Shown: positions 43,062 to 51,071 of the stretch, one piece after another
Layout of the letters: every line of letters begins with the position of its first letter
How positions within the stretch are numbered: the first letter of the stretch is position 1
Source of the DNA: Planctomycetota bacterium
GTDB taxonomy: Bacteria > Planctomycetota > Phycisphaerae > Phycisphaerales > UBA1924
Assembly (NCBI GenBank): GCA_024276195.1
Contig: JAJRXR010000052.1
Coordinates: forward strand, 1-64,000
Direction: 5' to 3'
DNA length: 64,000 nt
Notes under the pieces: generated by a model
What the model saw: only the letters and a program-made list of their open reading frames with translations
What the model was told of the DNA's origin: nothing
Databases searched by the model: none
Made by a program: the position numbers and the translations under genes

Positions 43062-44524
43062 CCCTCCCCCCGACCATGATCGAGACCCCGACCCAGATCG
43101 TCCCCGACGGCATCGCCAACCGGATCGAATCGCTCGGGACGCAGATCCAGTCGCTCGCCGCGCGTCAGCAGGATCTCGCGGACCTGGCGGGCATCGCCGG
43201 CAAGCCCGAGTGGTCGCGCCTTGAAATCTTCCAGGGCTACCTAGCCGTGGGCGTGGTCGCGTTTCTGATCACGCTGCTCGTCACGCCGCTCATCCGGCGC
43301 ATGGCCATCGCCAACGGCGTCGTCGATCACCCCGACGAGCGCAAGATGCACCGCATGCCGATCGCCTACCTCGGCGGCCTCGCCGTCTTCCTCGGGATCA
43401 TGGGCGCGATCCTGTTCAGCTACATCGCCACCGACCCGCGCTTCGGCGCCCTGATCACCTTCCACCAGACCGAGCACCTCGTAGAAGGCGGGATCCCCCT
43501 GCCAGTCCCCCCGTGGATTCTCCTCGGCATCACCGTCATCATGCTCGTCGGCCTGCTCGACGACGTCGTCGGCATCCCACCGCGCGTCAAGGTGGGCGGG
43601 CAGCTCTTCGCCGCCGCCGCCCTCGCATACGGCGACGTCGGCGTCAATGTCGCTCAGGGCGTCCTCGCGCCGACAATCGGCAAACTCGTGGGCAACCAGA
43701 GCCTCACATGGGTCTTCGACCTCGGCACTGATCTGCCCCTGATCGGCTCGCACCTAGAGATCAACCTGATCTACTGGGCGGGCACCGCGATCATCGCCAT
43801 GTTCGTCCTCGGCGCCTGCAACGCCGCCAACCTCATCGACGGCCTCGACGGCCTCCTCACCGGCACCACCGCCATCACCGCCGCCGGCCTGCTCGTCGTC
43901 GCCCTCGGGCTGGCGATGGTCGATTACGGCAAGCTCGACGCCACGCGCATCATCCTCAGCATGGCCCTGCTCGGCGCCTGCCTCGGCTTCCTCCCACACA
44001 ACTTCAACCCCGCGACCATCTTCCTGGGCGATTGCGGCTCGCTCCTGCTCGGGTTCTGCGCCATCGTCATCATCCTGACCCTGGGCGACCTGGGCCAGAC
44101 CTTCCTCGTGCTCGCCGGGCTCGTGATCTTCGCGCTGCCGATCATCGACACCATCCTCGCGATCGTCCGGCGCAAGATGGCGGGCAAACGGATGTCCGAC
44201 CCGGACTCGGACCACCTCCACCACATGCTCCTGCGAGCCCTCGGGGTCAAGGGGGCCGTGCTCACGCTGTACGCCTTCTCCGCCCTCTTCGCCCTGCTCG
44301 GGATCCTCATCAGCGAGACCAAGGCCCGGTTCGTCTACGCCCTGGCCCTGATCACGATCTCGTACATCACGGTCTACGCGATCAAAATCGCCCGCAAGGC
44401 CCACCTCGAGAAGCAGACCAGCGATCTGGCCTCCTCCGACGAGCCCGAGGGCAAGCCCGCGGCTTCCGCCTCCAGATCCTCCTCACCGAGCGAGGAACGC
44501 GAGCCCCAAGACGCGAGCGTCTGA
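43058..44524 (+). CDS. undecaprenyl-phosphate sugar-1-phosphate transferase (WecA/MraY family)
   Basis: A 488-residue polytopic membrane protein. Family motifs are VDHPDERKMHRMPIAYLGG, GLLDDVVGIPP (DD), NAANLIDGLDGL, FLGDCGSLLLGF and DSDHLHHMLLRALG. It would load the first sugar phosphate onto undecaprenyl phosphate to begin repeat-unit assembly. An N-terminal 65 residues of coiled-coil character precede the first membrane helix. The C-terminal 45 residues are Ser/Glu-rich. Confidence 0.9.
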   Translation: MTLPPTMIETPTQIVPDGIANRIESLGTQIQSLAARQQDLADLAGIAGKPEWSRLEIFQGYLAVGVVAFLITLLVTPLIRRMAIANGVVDHPDERKMHRMPIAYLGGLAVFLGIMGAILFSYIATDPRFGALITFHQTEHLVEGGIPLPVPPWILLGITVIMLVGLLDDVVGIPPRVKVGGQLFAAAALAYGDVGVNVAQGVLAPTIGKLVGNQSLTWVFDLGTDLPLIGSHLEINLIYWAGTAIIAMFVLGACNAANLIDGLDGLLTGTTAITAAGLLVVALGLAMVDYGKLDATRIILSMALLGACLGFLPHNFNPATIFLGDCGSLLLGFCAIVIILTLGDLGQTFLVLAGLVIFALPIIDTILAIVRRKMAGKRMSDPDSDHLHHMLLRALGVKGAVLTLYAFSALFALLGILISETKARFVYALALITISYITVYAIKIARKAHLEKQTSDLASSDEPEGKPAASASRSSSPSEEREPQDASV

Positions 44525-44533
44525 GCCCGGGAT

Positions 44534-44553
44534 TTGCCCGTATACTCGGGCAA
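44534..44553 (+). promoter_or_regulatory. palindrome abutting the parA start codon
   Basis: TTGCCCG-TATACT-CGGGCAA is a 7-bp dyad whose centre resembles a -10 box (TATACT). It ends where the ATG at 44553 begins. It could be an autoregulatory operator or a leaderless promoter; no convincing -35 is seen. Confidence 0.4.
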
Positions 44554-45497
44554 TGCCAGGGAAGGCGGACAGGGCGACGCGGGTCATCGCGCTGATGAAC
44601 CAGAAGGGCGGGGTGGGCAAGACGACCACCTGCGTCAACTTGGCCGCCGCGATCGCGGCGACAGGGCGGCGCACCCTCTTGGTCGATCTCGACCCGCAGG
44701 CCCACGCGACGCTGCACCTTGGTGTCGAGCCGGGCGAGCTTTCTGAGCGGAACCGGGGCAGCGCGTACGACCTGCTGCTCGACCCCGCGCATGACCCGGC
44801 CAACACGCTCATCGAGGTGCGCAACAATCTCTCGCTGATCCCGAGCGAGACGGACATGGCCGCGGCCGAGTCCGAGCTGGGCGCCCTGCCCGAACGCCAC
44901 GAACGCCTGCGCAGCGCCCTGCAACGCCTGGAATCTGCGCCCGCAGGCGGGCACGAGTTCGTGCTGCTGGATTGCCCGCCCTCCCTGGGGCTGCTGACGC
45001 TCAACGCGCTCGCCGCGGCCCGGGAAGTCATCATCCCGATGCAGGCGCACTTCCTGGCGCTCCAGGGCGTGGGCAAGCTGCTCGAGACGATCCAACTCGT
45101 GCGTCGCCAGCTCAACCCGAGCCTGAGCGTCGCGGGAGTTGTCCTGTGCATGCACGACGCGCAGACGACGCACACGCGCGAGGTGGTCGATGACCTGCGC
45201 GGCTTCTTCAACGCGGCCCGCGAGCAGGACGTGCCGTGGCGCTTTGCGCAGGTGTACAACCCGCCGATCCGCAGGAACATCAAGCTGGCCGAGTGCCCCA
45301 GCTTCGGGCAGACGATCTTCGACTACGCCCCGTGGGCGCCGGGCGCCCTGGACTACCGCAAGCTTGGCGAAGAGATCGTCCGCGAGTGGGACACCATGAT
45401 CGACATGATCGACGCGCGCGACGACGCCTCGCCCCTGTCCGAGGCGGAGATCACCGTCCTGCGCGGCTCGCTCGGCGCGACCGAGCGCAGCGCGTGA
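44553..45497 (+). CDS. ParA-family ATPase
   Basis: A 314-residue deviant-Walker ATPase: MNQKGGVGKTTTCVNLAAA (K23), LLVDLDPQAHATLHLGV, VLLDCPPSLGLLTLNAL. It is the ParA/Soj/BcsQ type. No parB follows; the next gene encodes a VanZ protein overlapping by four bases. It may position a complex (perhaps the EPS machinery) rather than segregate DNA. Confidence 0.9.
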   Translation: MPGKADRATRVIALMNQKGGVGKTTTCVNLAAAIAATGRRTLLVDLDPQAHATLHLGVEPGELSERNRGSAYDLLLDPAHDPANTLIEVRNNLSLIPSETDMAAAESELGALPERHERLRSALQRLESAPAGGHEFVLLDCPPSLGLLTLNALAAAREVIIPMQAHFLALQGVGKLLETIQLVRRQLNPSLSVAGVVLCMHDAQTTHTREVVDDLRGFFNAAREQDVPWRFAQVYNPPIRRNIKLAECPSFGQTIFDYAPWAPGALDYRKLGEEIVREWDTMIDMIDARDDASPLSEAEITVLRGSLGATERSA

Positions 45498-45913
45498 ACG
45501 CGCCCGATCCGACCGCCCCCACCCCAACCCCCCGCTCGCACACGCTCCGGCGCACCGTCTTCGGGCTCTACGCGCTCGCCCTGCTCATCGCGACCCACTG
45601 GCCCCAGCTCACGATCACCGGCCCGGTCGAGCGCACGGACCTGTTCATCCACACCGGCGCGTTCGGGGTGTGGACGATGCTGCTCATCGCGTGCTCGTTC
45701 TTCGGGCGCGCCTTGTGCGCGCGCAACGTGCTGATCTCTGGCGCCCTCGGGCTGGTGTACGCCCCGCTGGACGAACTCTCGCAGAGCCTCCCGATTCTGA
45801 ACCGGGTCGCTGCAATCGACGACGCGCTGGCGAACATCCTCGGCGTCCTCCTGGCGAGCGCTGGCGCCCTGGTGCTGGGTCGGGTGCTCAGAGCAAGGGT
45901 CCGGCGGCGCTGA
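45494..45913 (+). CDS. VanZ-family membrane protein
   Basis: 139 residues, four hydrophobic segments, with IATHWPQL near helix 1, DLFIHTGAFGVWTMLL, and YAPLDELSQSLPILNR, the VanZ-type motif. GTG start overlaps the parA stop (GTGA). Role unknown; VanZ proteins associate with cell-wall or polysaccharide loci. Confidence 0.8.
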   Translation: MNAPDPTAPTPTPRSHTLRRTVFGLYALALLIATHWPQLTITGPVERTDLFIHTGAFGVWTMLLIACSFFGRALCARNVLISGALGLVYAPLDELSQSLPILNRVAAIDDALANILGVLLASAGALVLGRVLRARVRRR

Positions 45914-45935
45914 GGCGATCGCCCCCGTCCGACCG

Positions 45936-47633
45936 ATGGATACCAACGACGTGCCCCAGACCGACACCAACGCGAACCAGCCCGGAAGCCAGACCGAGAG
46001 CGAGAATGCTGCGGATCTGGGGCGCGCGGTGCGCACCGTCTCGGGCATCACGCTGGGCAGCCGCGTGCTCGGGCTGGTGCGTGATCTGGCGACGGTGCGG
46101 ATCTTTGGCGATACCGCCGTGGGCTCGGCCTTCGCCGCGGCACTGGCGATCCCCAACATGTTCCGCCGCCTGTTCGGCGAGGGCGCCCTCTCGGCCGCCT
46201 TCCTGCCCGACTACACCCGCCTGCGCGAGTCCGACCCGACCCAGGCCGGCGCGTTTGCGCGCACGACCGTCGCCCTGCTCGCGCTGGCCACCGGCGCGCT
46301 GACCATCCTCATCGAGCTGGGCCTGCTGGCCCTGCTGGTGCTCGCGCCGGGCGACGAAGATAGAACCCTCTCGGTGCGCATGATCATGGTGACGCTCCCG
46401 TTCATGCCGCTGATCTGCATCGCGGCGATCCTCGGCGGGATGCTCCAGGCGCACGGGCGGTTCGCGCCGTGGGCCGCGGCGCCGATCATCCTGAACCTGT
46501 GCATCATCGCCGCCAGCGTCCCGTTCTGGTTTGTCGAGGGCGCGTCGGCGCGCACATGGGGATACATCATCGGAGCCTCGGCGGTGCTCGCGGGCGTGCT
46601 GCAGGTCGTCTGGTCCGCCCGGTGCTTGCGCGGGCGCGTGGACTGGGGACGCGGAACCGCCCAGACACGCGCCAGGGTCAGGTCCATGCTCGTGCGCATG
46701 GTCCCGGCCCTGATCGGACTCGGCACCCTCCAGCTCAACTCGTTCATCGACACCCTCATCGCGATGTGGCCCCTGTGGGTCGGGCCGCAAATCGCCGGCG
46801 TCGCCTACCCCCTCGACGAGGCCTCCAACAGCGTGCTGTACTACGCCCAGCGCCTGTACCAGTTCCCGCTCGGGGTTTTCGGGATCGCGGTGGCGACGGC
46901 GATTTTCCCGGAGCTGAGCCGGGGCGCGAGCGACCCGGGACGCTTTCTCGGCGCGCTGCGGCGCGGCGTGCGCCTCTCGCTGTTCATCGCCCTGCCCGCA
47001 TCGGTCGGGCTCGCGCTCGTGCGCACCGATCTTGTCACAACCCTTTTCTCGGGCGCTGGCAACGCCTTTAGCGATGATGGCCTCTCGCGCGCCGCCTGGG
47101 TTGTCCTGGGCTACAGCGTCGGCGTCTGGGCGTACTCGCTCAACCAGCTCTGGACGCGGGCGTTCTACGCCAAGGGCGACACGATCACGCCCATGCGCAT
47201 CGCCCTGGCGATGGTCGCGCTCAACCTCGCGCTCAACCTCGCGTTGATCTGGCCCCTGGGCGAGGCGGGTCTGGCGTGGGCGACCTCGATCTCGGCGATT
47301 GTTCAGTGCGCTGTGCTCGCCCGGGCCGCGCGGACACGCCTCGGGCTCGGACAGATCCTCGACCAACCCGCCCGGCGCAGCGTCGCCCGCTCGCTCGGGC
47401 TGAGCTTGGTCATGGGCGGGCTCGTCGGGGCGCTCGTCTGGCTCTGGCCCGAGCGGGCAAGCTGGGCGAGCGGCGCGCTGGCGCTGCTCGCGGCGACGGC
47501 GCTCGGCGGCGGGGTGTACGCCCTGCTCGCCCGGGCGAGCAGGAGCGAAGAGCTCGCGTGGATGCTCCATCCCGGGCGAGGCCCGACAGGCATCCCGGTA
47601 GACAAGCCAGCAGACGGGGGCGACCCGAGGTAG
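45936..47633 (+). CDS. murJ: lipid II flippase MurJ
   Basis: 565 residues with about 14 membrane helices. Motifs: GSRVLGLVRDLATVRIFG, FAAALAIPNMFRRLFGEGAL, FLPDYTRLRE, NSVLYYAQRLYQFPLGVFGI and YSLNQLWTRAFYAKGDTITP. It moves lipid-linked peptidoglycan precursors across the membrane. It begins 22 bp after the VanZ gene in the same direction. Confidence 0.94.
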   Translation: MDTNDVPQTDTNANQPGSQTESENAADLGRAVRTVSGITLGSRVLGLVRDLATVRIFGDTAVGSAFAAALAIPNMFRRLFGEGALSAAFLPDYTRLRESDPTQAGAFARTTVALLALATGALTILIELGLLALLVLAPGDEDRTLSVRMIMVTLPFMPLICIAAILGGMLQAHGRFAPWAAAPIILNLCIIAASVPFWFVEGASARTWGYIIGASAVLAGVLQVVWSARCLRGRVDWGRGTAQTRARVRSMLVRMVPALIGLGTLQLNSFIDTLIAMWPLWVGPQIAGVAYPLDEASNSVLYYAQRLYQFPLGVFGIAVATAIFPELSRGASDPGRFLGALRRGVRLSLFIALPASVGLALVRTDLVTTLFSGAGNAFSDDGLSRAAWVVLGYSVGVWAYSLNQLWTRAFYAKGDTITPMRIALAMVALNLALNLALIWPLGEAGLAWATSISAIVQCAVLARAARTRLGLGQILDQPARRSVARSLGLSLVMGGLVGALVWLWPERASWASGALALLAATALGGGVYALLARASRSEELAWMLHPGRGPTGIPVDKPADGGDPR

Positions 47634-47667
47634 AATCCGCAGGTCCGAAACTCAAGGAGAATCAGCG

Positions 47668-47847
47668 ATGAAGAATGAAACTGTCCGGCGCTACGGCGCG
47701 ATCGTGCTGGCCTTCGGCGCCGCGTGCATCGGCCTGACCGTGCTCAGCGCGTGCAACACCGTCGAGGGAGCCGCCGATGATGTCAAGGGAGTCGGCAAGG
47801 CGACCGTTGACACGACCGAGAAGGTCTTCTCCAGCAACGACGACTGA
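47668..47847 (+). CDS. entericidin-like small lipoprotein
   Basis: 59 residues; too short for many gene calls. AAGGAG lies seven bases before the ATG. A signal sequence ends in LTVLSACNTVEGAADDV, a lipobox followed by the typical entericidin (EcnA/EcnB) segment. A likely membrane lipopeptide. Confidence 0.8.
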   Translation: MKNETVRRYGAIVLAFGAACIGLTVLSACNTVEGAADDVKGVGKATVDTTEKVFSSNDD

Positions 47848-47874
47848 TGCTCTGGCCCCAGGAGTTCGCGGGGC

Positions 47875-48720
47875 ATGATTGATCTTCGCAACAGGCCGAT
47901 CGCCATCACCGGAGCCAGCAGCGGCATCGGGGCGGCATCGGCCTTTGCATGCGCCAAACGCGGCATGCCCGTCGCGCTCATGGCCCGGCGCGCCGACAAG
48001 CTCGAGACCATCGCCAAGACCATCGCCGACGCGGGCGGGCGGGCGATAGTGGTCCCGGGCTCGGTCGATGACCCGGAGGCGTGCGAAAGACTCATCGACG
48101 AAACCGTCAGCGCGTTCGGCTCGATCTACAGCGTCTTTGCCAACGCCGGCTATGGGGTCGAGATCCCCTCGTGCGACATCTCAGACGCTGACCTGCGCGA
48201 TATTTTCGAGGTCAACTTCTTCGGCTCGCTCAACGTCACCCGCCCCGCCCTTGAACACATGCGCCGCGCCGGCGAGGGGCATCTGATGTTCTGTTCGAGC
48301 TGCCTCTCGAAAATCTCCCTCTCGTACTACGGGGCGTACTCCGCGACCAAGGCGTGCCAGGACCACTTCGCCCGGTCGATGCGCCTGGAGCTGCGCACCA
48401 AGGGCATCGCGGTCTCGAGCGTCCACCCAATCGGGACCAGGACCGAGTTCTTTGACTCGGCTGCGGCGCGCGGGGGAGACCTGAAAATTGCGGACCAGAA
48501 GCCCAACATGTTCATGCAATCGCCCGAGCGTGTCGCCCGGGCGGTGGTCAAGCGACTGCGCAAGGGGCGCGGCGGCGAGATCTGGACCAGCCTCCCTGTG
48601 CGCACCGCCCTGGGGGTGTCGGTCATGTTCCCGGGGATCACCGACCGCACGCTCGCGTTCTTGCTCACCAAGCGTGAGCGCATGACCGATCGCCAGCGCG
48701 AGAGCAAGGGCGAGCGTTAG
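47875..48720 (+). CDS. short-chain dehydrogenase/reductase
   Basis: 281 residues: cofactor loop TGASSGIGAASAFA near the N-terminus, NAGYG, and the catalytic YSATK (YYGAYSATKACQDHF). The substrate is unknown. It ends four bases over the convergent ispF stop. Confidence 0.88.
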   Translation: MIDLRNRPIAITGASSGIGAASAFACAKRGMPVALMARRADKLETIAKTIADAGGRAIVVPGSVDDPEACERLIDETVSAFGSIYSVFANAGYGVEIPSCDISDADLRDIFEVNFFGSLNVTRPALEHMRRAGEGHLMFCSSCLSKISLSYYGAYSATKACQDHFARSMRLELRTKGIAVSSVHPIGTRTEFFDSAAARGGDLKIADQKPNMFMQSPERVARAVVKRLRKGRGGEIWTSLPVRTALGVSVMFPGITDRTLAFLLTKRERMTDRQRESKGER

Positions 48721-49271
48721 CGAGAGAGCAAGACCACGCAGTGAACCTCGATCGCCAGGCCCTGGCCCACGGCGTCCACCGCCTCGTGCGTCTTGCCCTT
48801 GACATTGACCCGCCCGACATCCATCCCGAGCAGGCGGGCGAGGTTGGCCCGGATCTGGTCTTTGTGCGGGCCGATCCGGGGGCGTTCGAGGACGACCGTC
48901 GCGTCCAGGCTGATCGGGCGGTACCCGGAGTCTGTGACGAGTTCGAGAGCCCGGGCGATGTACTCACTTGAGTCCCGCCCCTCCTCGGCGGCCTCGGAAT
49001 CGGGAAAAAGCTGCCCGATGTCGGGGTGGGCGATTGCGCCGAGCAGGGCGTCGGTGACGGCGTGGTAGAGGGCGTCGCCGTCGGAGTGGGCGAGGGGGCC
49101 TCGGTCGTGCTCGAGGGGGACCCCGCCGACGATAAGGGGCTTTCCTGGGCCGTCGGGGGCGAGGTGTTCGAGGCGGTGGAGGTCGTAGCCGTGCCCGATG
49201 CGCAAATCCGGCGCGTCGGGGGGGGTGGGGGGCTGGTTTTGTTTTTCCGGGGTGGGGTCCGCTTCAGGCAT
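48717..49271 (-). CDS. ispF: 2-C-methyl-D-erythritol 2,4-cyclodiphosphate synthase
   Basis: 184 residues. Metal ligands D30 and H32 (GHGYDLHRL) and H62 (LAHSDGDALYH). Later GHPDI-like AHPDIGQLFPDS and KGKTHEAVDAVGQGLAIEVH. It acts in the MEP isoprenoid pathway. A Pro-rich N-terminal extension of about 22 residues is unusual but common in this phylum. Confidence 0.93.
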   Translation of the reverse strand: MPEADPTPEKQNQPPTPPDAPDLRIGHGYDLHRLEHLAPDGPGKPLIVGGVPLEHDRGPLAHSDGDALYHAVTDALLGAIAHPDIGQLFPDSEAAEEGRDSSEYIARALELVTDSGYRPISLDATVVLERPRIGPHKDQIRANLARLLGMDVGRVNVKGKTHEAVDAVGQGLAIEVHCVVLLSR

Positions 49272-49397
49272 GGACGGAGTCTACCGATAACCCCTGCGCC
49301 ACCCCACGATCCCGGCGAACCGGGGGGCAGGGCGGCGCATACTGGACCGGCCGCGATGGACGCGGCAAGACCCGACCCGAGCCCGGAGAGACCCGAC

Positions 49398-50042
49398 ATG
49401 CTCAGCCGACCCCGCCTGATGTCCGCCGCCCTTGCCGCCAGCGCGGCCCTGGCCCTTACCGCCGGCGGGTGCTCGCTGCTGGAGATGCGACCCTCGGGCA
49501 AGCTGCGTTCGCTCGATGAGTTCACCTACATCTCGACGCCGTACGAGCCCATCACGATCACGCTGGTCGACACGCGCGACAACCAGGAGTTCTGGTCTGC
49601 GGACGTGCCGATCGGCAAGAAGCTGACGATCCGGTTCTACCCGGACAAGGGCGAGGGCAGCGCCTACGCCCCGGATGTGATGCGCTGGTCGATCTACGAC
49701 GTGAAGACCAAGCAGACGCGCCTGCGCAACCAGATCACGGTCCCGCCGGCGGATTCGCGCCGGATCGACATGGCCCTGCGCACCGGACCGGAATATCCGC
49801 AGTCGATCGAGCTGACCCGCACCATCCCCGAGGCGGCGCCAAGCGGGCCTGTCGCCCCGGCCATCGGTGACAACGCCTTCAGAGGCCCGAGCAACTTCGA
49901 AGTCAGCGGAGGCGACTCGTTCGATGGCTTCGACAGCCTCGACAACGACAACAATGAGCTGATCGACGTCGGCGTCGCGACGGGCACGCCCGAGTTTGAT
50001 ACGGGTGACGCGCTCGGCAGCGTCGAGACCGACGACGACTGA
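49398..50042 (+). CDS. hypothetical lipoprotein
   Basis: 214 residues. Lipobox LTAGGCSLLE near residue 25. The body (TYISTPYEPITITLVDTRDN) has a beta-rich pattern and the C-terminus is Asp/Asn-rich. No family recognised. The ATG at 49398 follows GGAGAG. It is convergent with the ChaN-like gene, 43 bp apart. Confidence 0.65.
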   Translation: MLSRPRLMSAALAASAALALTAGGCSLLEMRPSGKLRSLDEFTYISTPYEPITITLVDTRDNQEFWSADVPIGKKLTIRFYPDKGEGSAYAPDVMRWSIYDVKTKQTRLRNQITVPPADSRRIDMALRTGPEYPQSIELTRTIPEAAPSGPVAPAIGDNAFRGPSNFEVSGGDSFDGFDSLDNDNNELIDVGVATGTPEFDTGDALGSVETDDD

Positions 50043-50085
50043 GGCCGATTGACGCCGGGCGCCCGGGCTTTCCTGCGGGGAAGAC

Positions 50086-51063
50086 CTACTCGGGGACGGG
50101 GCCGATGAGTACGACCACGTCGCCCAGGTTCTGCCAGTCTTCGGGCGGGGAGCCGGGCTCGAGGGCGTACATCAGGATGACGAGGACGTCCGCGTCCGCC
50201 CCGAGGCGGTCGCGGATTTCTTGTGTGAGCCCGCCGCCCTCGCGGGGGCGTTCGACATGGAAGCGTCCGACGACGTGGACGACGGGCGAGCCGAGGCGCG
50301 TGCCCTCGGCGACGGACTGGCCCATGGTCTCGTCCCAGACAGACTGAGCGCGGAAGAAGGACTCGGCCATGGAGCGGGCCTCGTCCTCGGTCATTTCTGT
50401 GCCGTGCCCGCCCATGCCGGACATGAGATCCATGAAGCGCGTGCGATAGGCGGAGTCCTGGATGACGCCGGGCGTTTCGACGAGGCGGCGCTGCTCGGGC
50501 GTCATGGAATCGATGCGGCTGAACCCGCTCTTGCGCGCCAGAGTGGCGTACCGGCGCGGCGCGTTGGACGCGATCACGGGGCGGGCGCTGACCTTCGCTC
50601 GCTCGACCAGCGCCCGGTGCCCGGGCGGGTAGTTCGAGCCTTTGCGGCGCGCGGCCTTGCGGAAGGCGTCCTCGTCGGTGATGCCGTTGAGGTAGTCGTC
50701 GAGCGCGACCTGCTGGTCACGCTCGAAGAACTCCATGCTCAAGACCGCGTCGGGGTTGCGCTCGAGGATCGCGTCCCAGAGGTGCGAGGCGACAGCGAGC
50801 CCGACGGGGTGCCCGTGCAGCTCGCCGATGATGACGACGTCTGCGGTGGCGCCCCGGTCGGCGAGCTGCTCGATCGTGGTCGGGCCTCCGAGGGAGGCGT
50901 CCAGGGCCAGGTACCGCTGGGGCGGGAGCGATTCGAGCAGGGCCATCGCTTCGCTCGCCTTGGCGTCTTTCTTGGTGTCCCGCGCTTGCTTCGAGGCGCA
51001 GGCGCCCAGGGCGGAAACGGCGGCGAGGGCGAGAAGAACGGTGCCGGCAGTTCGTGCGTTCAT
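50086..51063 (-). CDS. ChaN-family (Tiki/heme-uptake-like) lipoprotein
   Basis: 325 residues. A signal with lipobox LGACASKQ (about residue 22). The fold motifs ADVVIIGELHGHPVG, VLSMEFFERDQQVALDDYL and VVHVVGRFHVERP match ChaN-like iron/heme-binding proteins. It lies eight bases downstream of the RND transporter and so belongs to that operon. Confidence 0.85.
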   Translation of the reverse strand: MNARTAGTVLLALAAVSALGACASKQARDTKKDAKASEAMALLESLPPQRYLALDASLGGPTTIEQLADRGATADVVIIGELHGHPVGLAVASHLWDAILERNPDAVLSMEFFERDQQVALDDYLNGITDEDAFRKAARRKGSNYPPGHRALVERAKVSARPVIASNAPRRYATLARKSGFSRIDSMTPEQRRLVETPGVIQDSAYRTRFMDLMSGMGGHGTEMTEDEARSMAESFFRAQSVWDETMGQSVAEGTRLGSPVVHVVGRFHVERPREGGGLTQEIRDRLGADADVLVILMYALEPGSPPEDWQNLGDVVVLIGPVPE

Positions 51064-51071
51064 GCCCGAGC

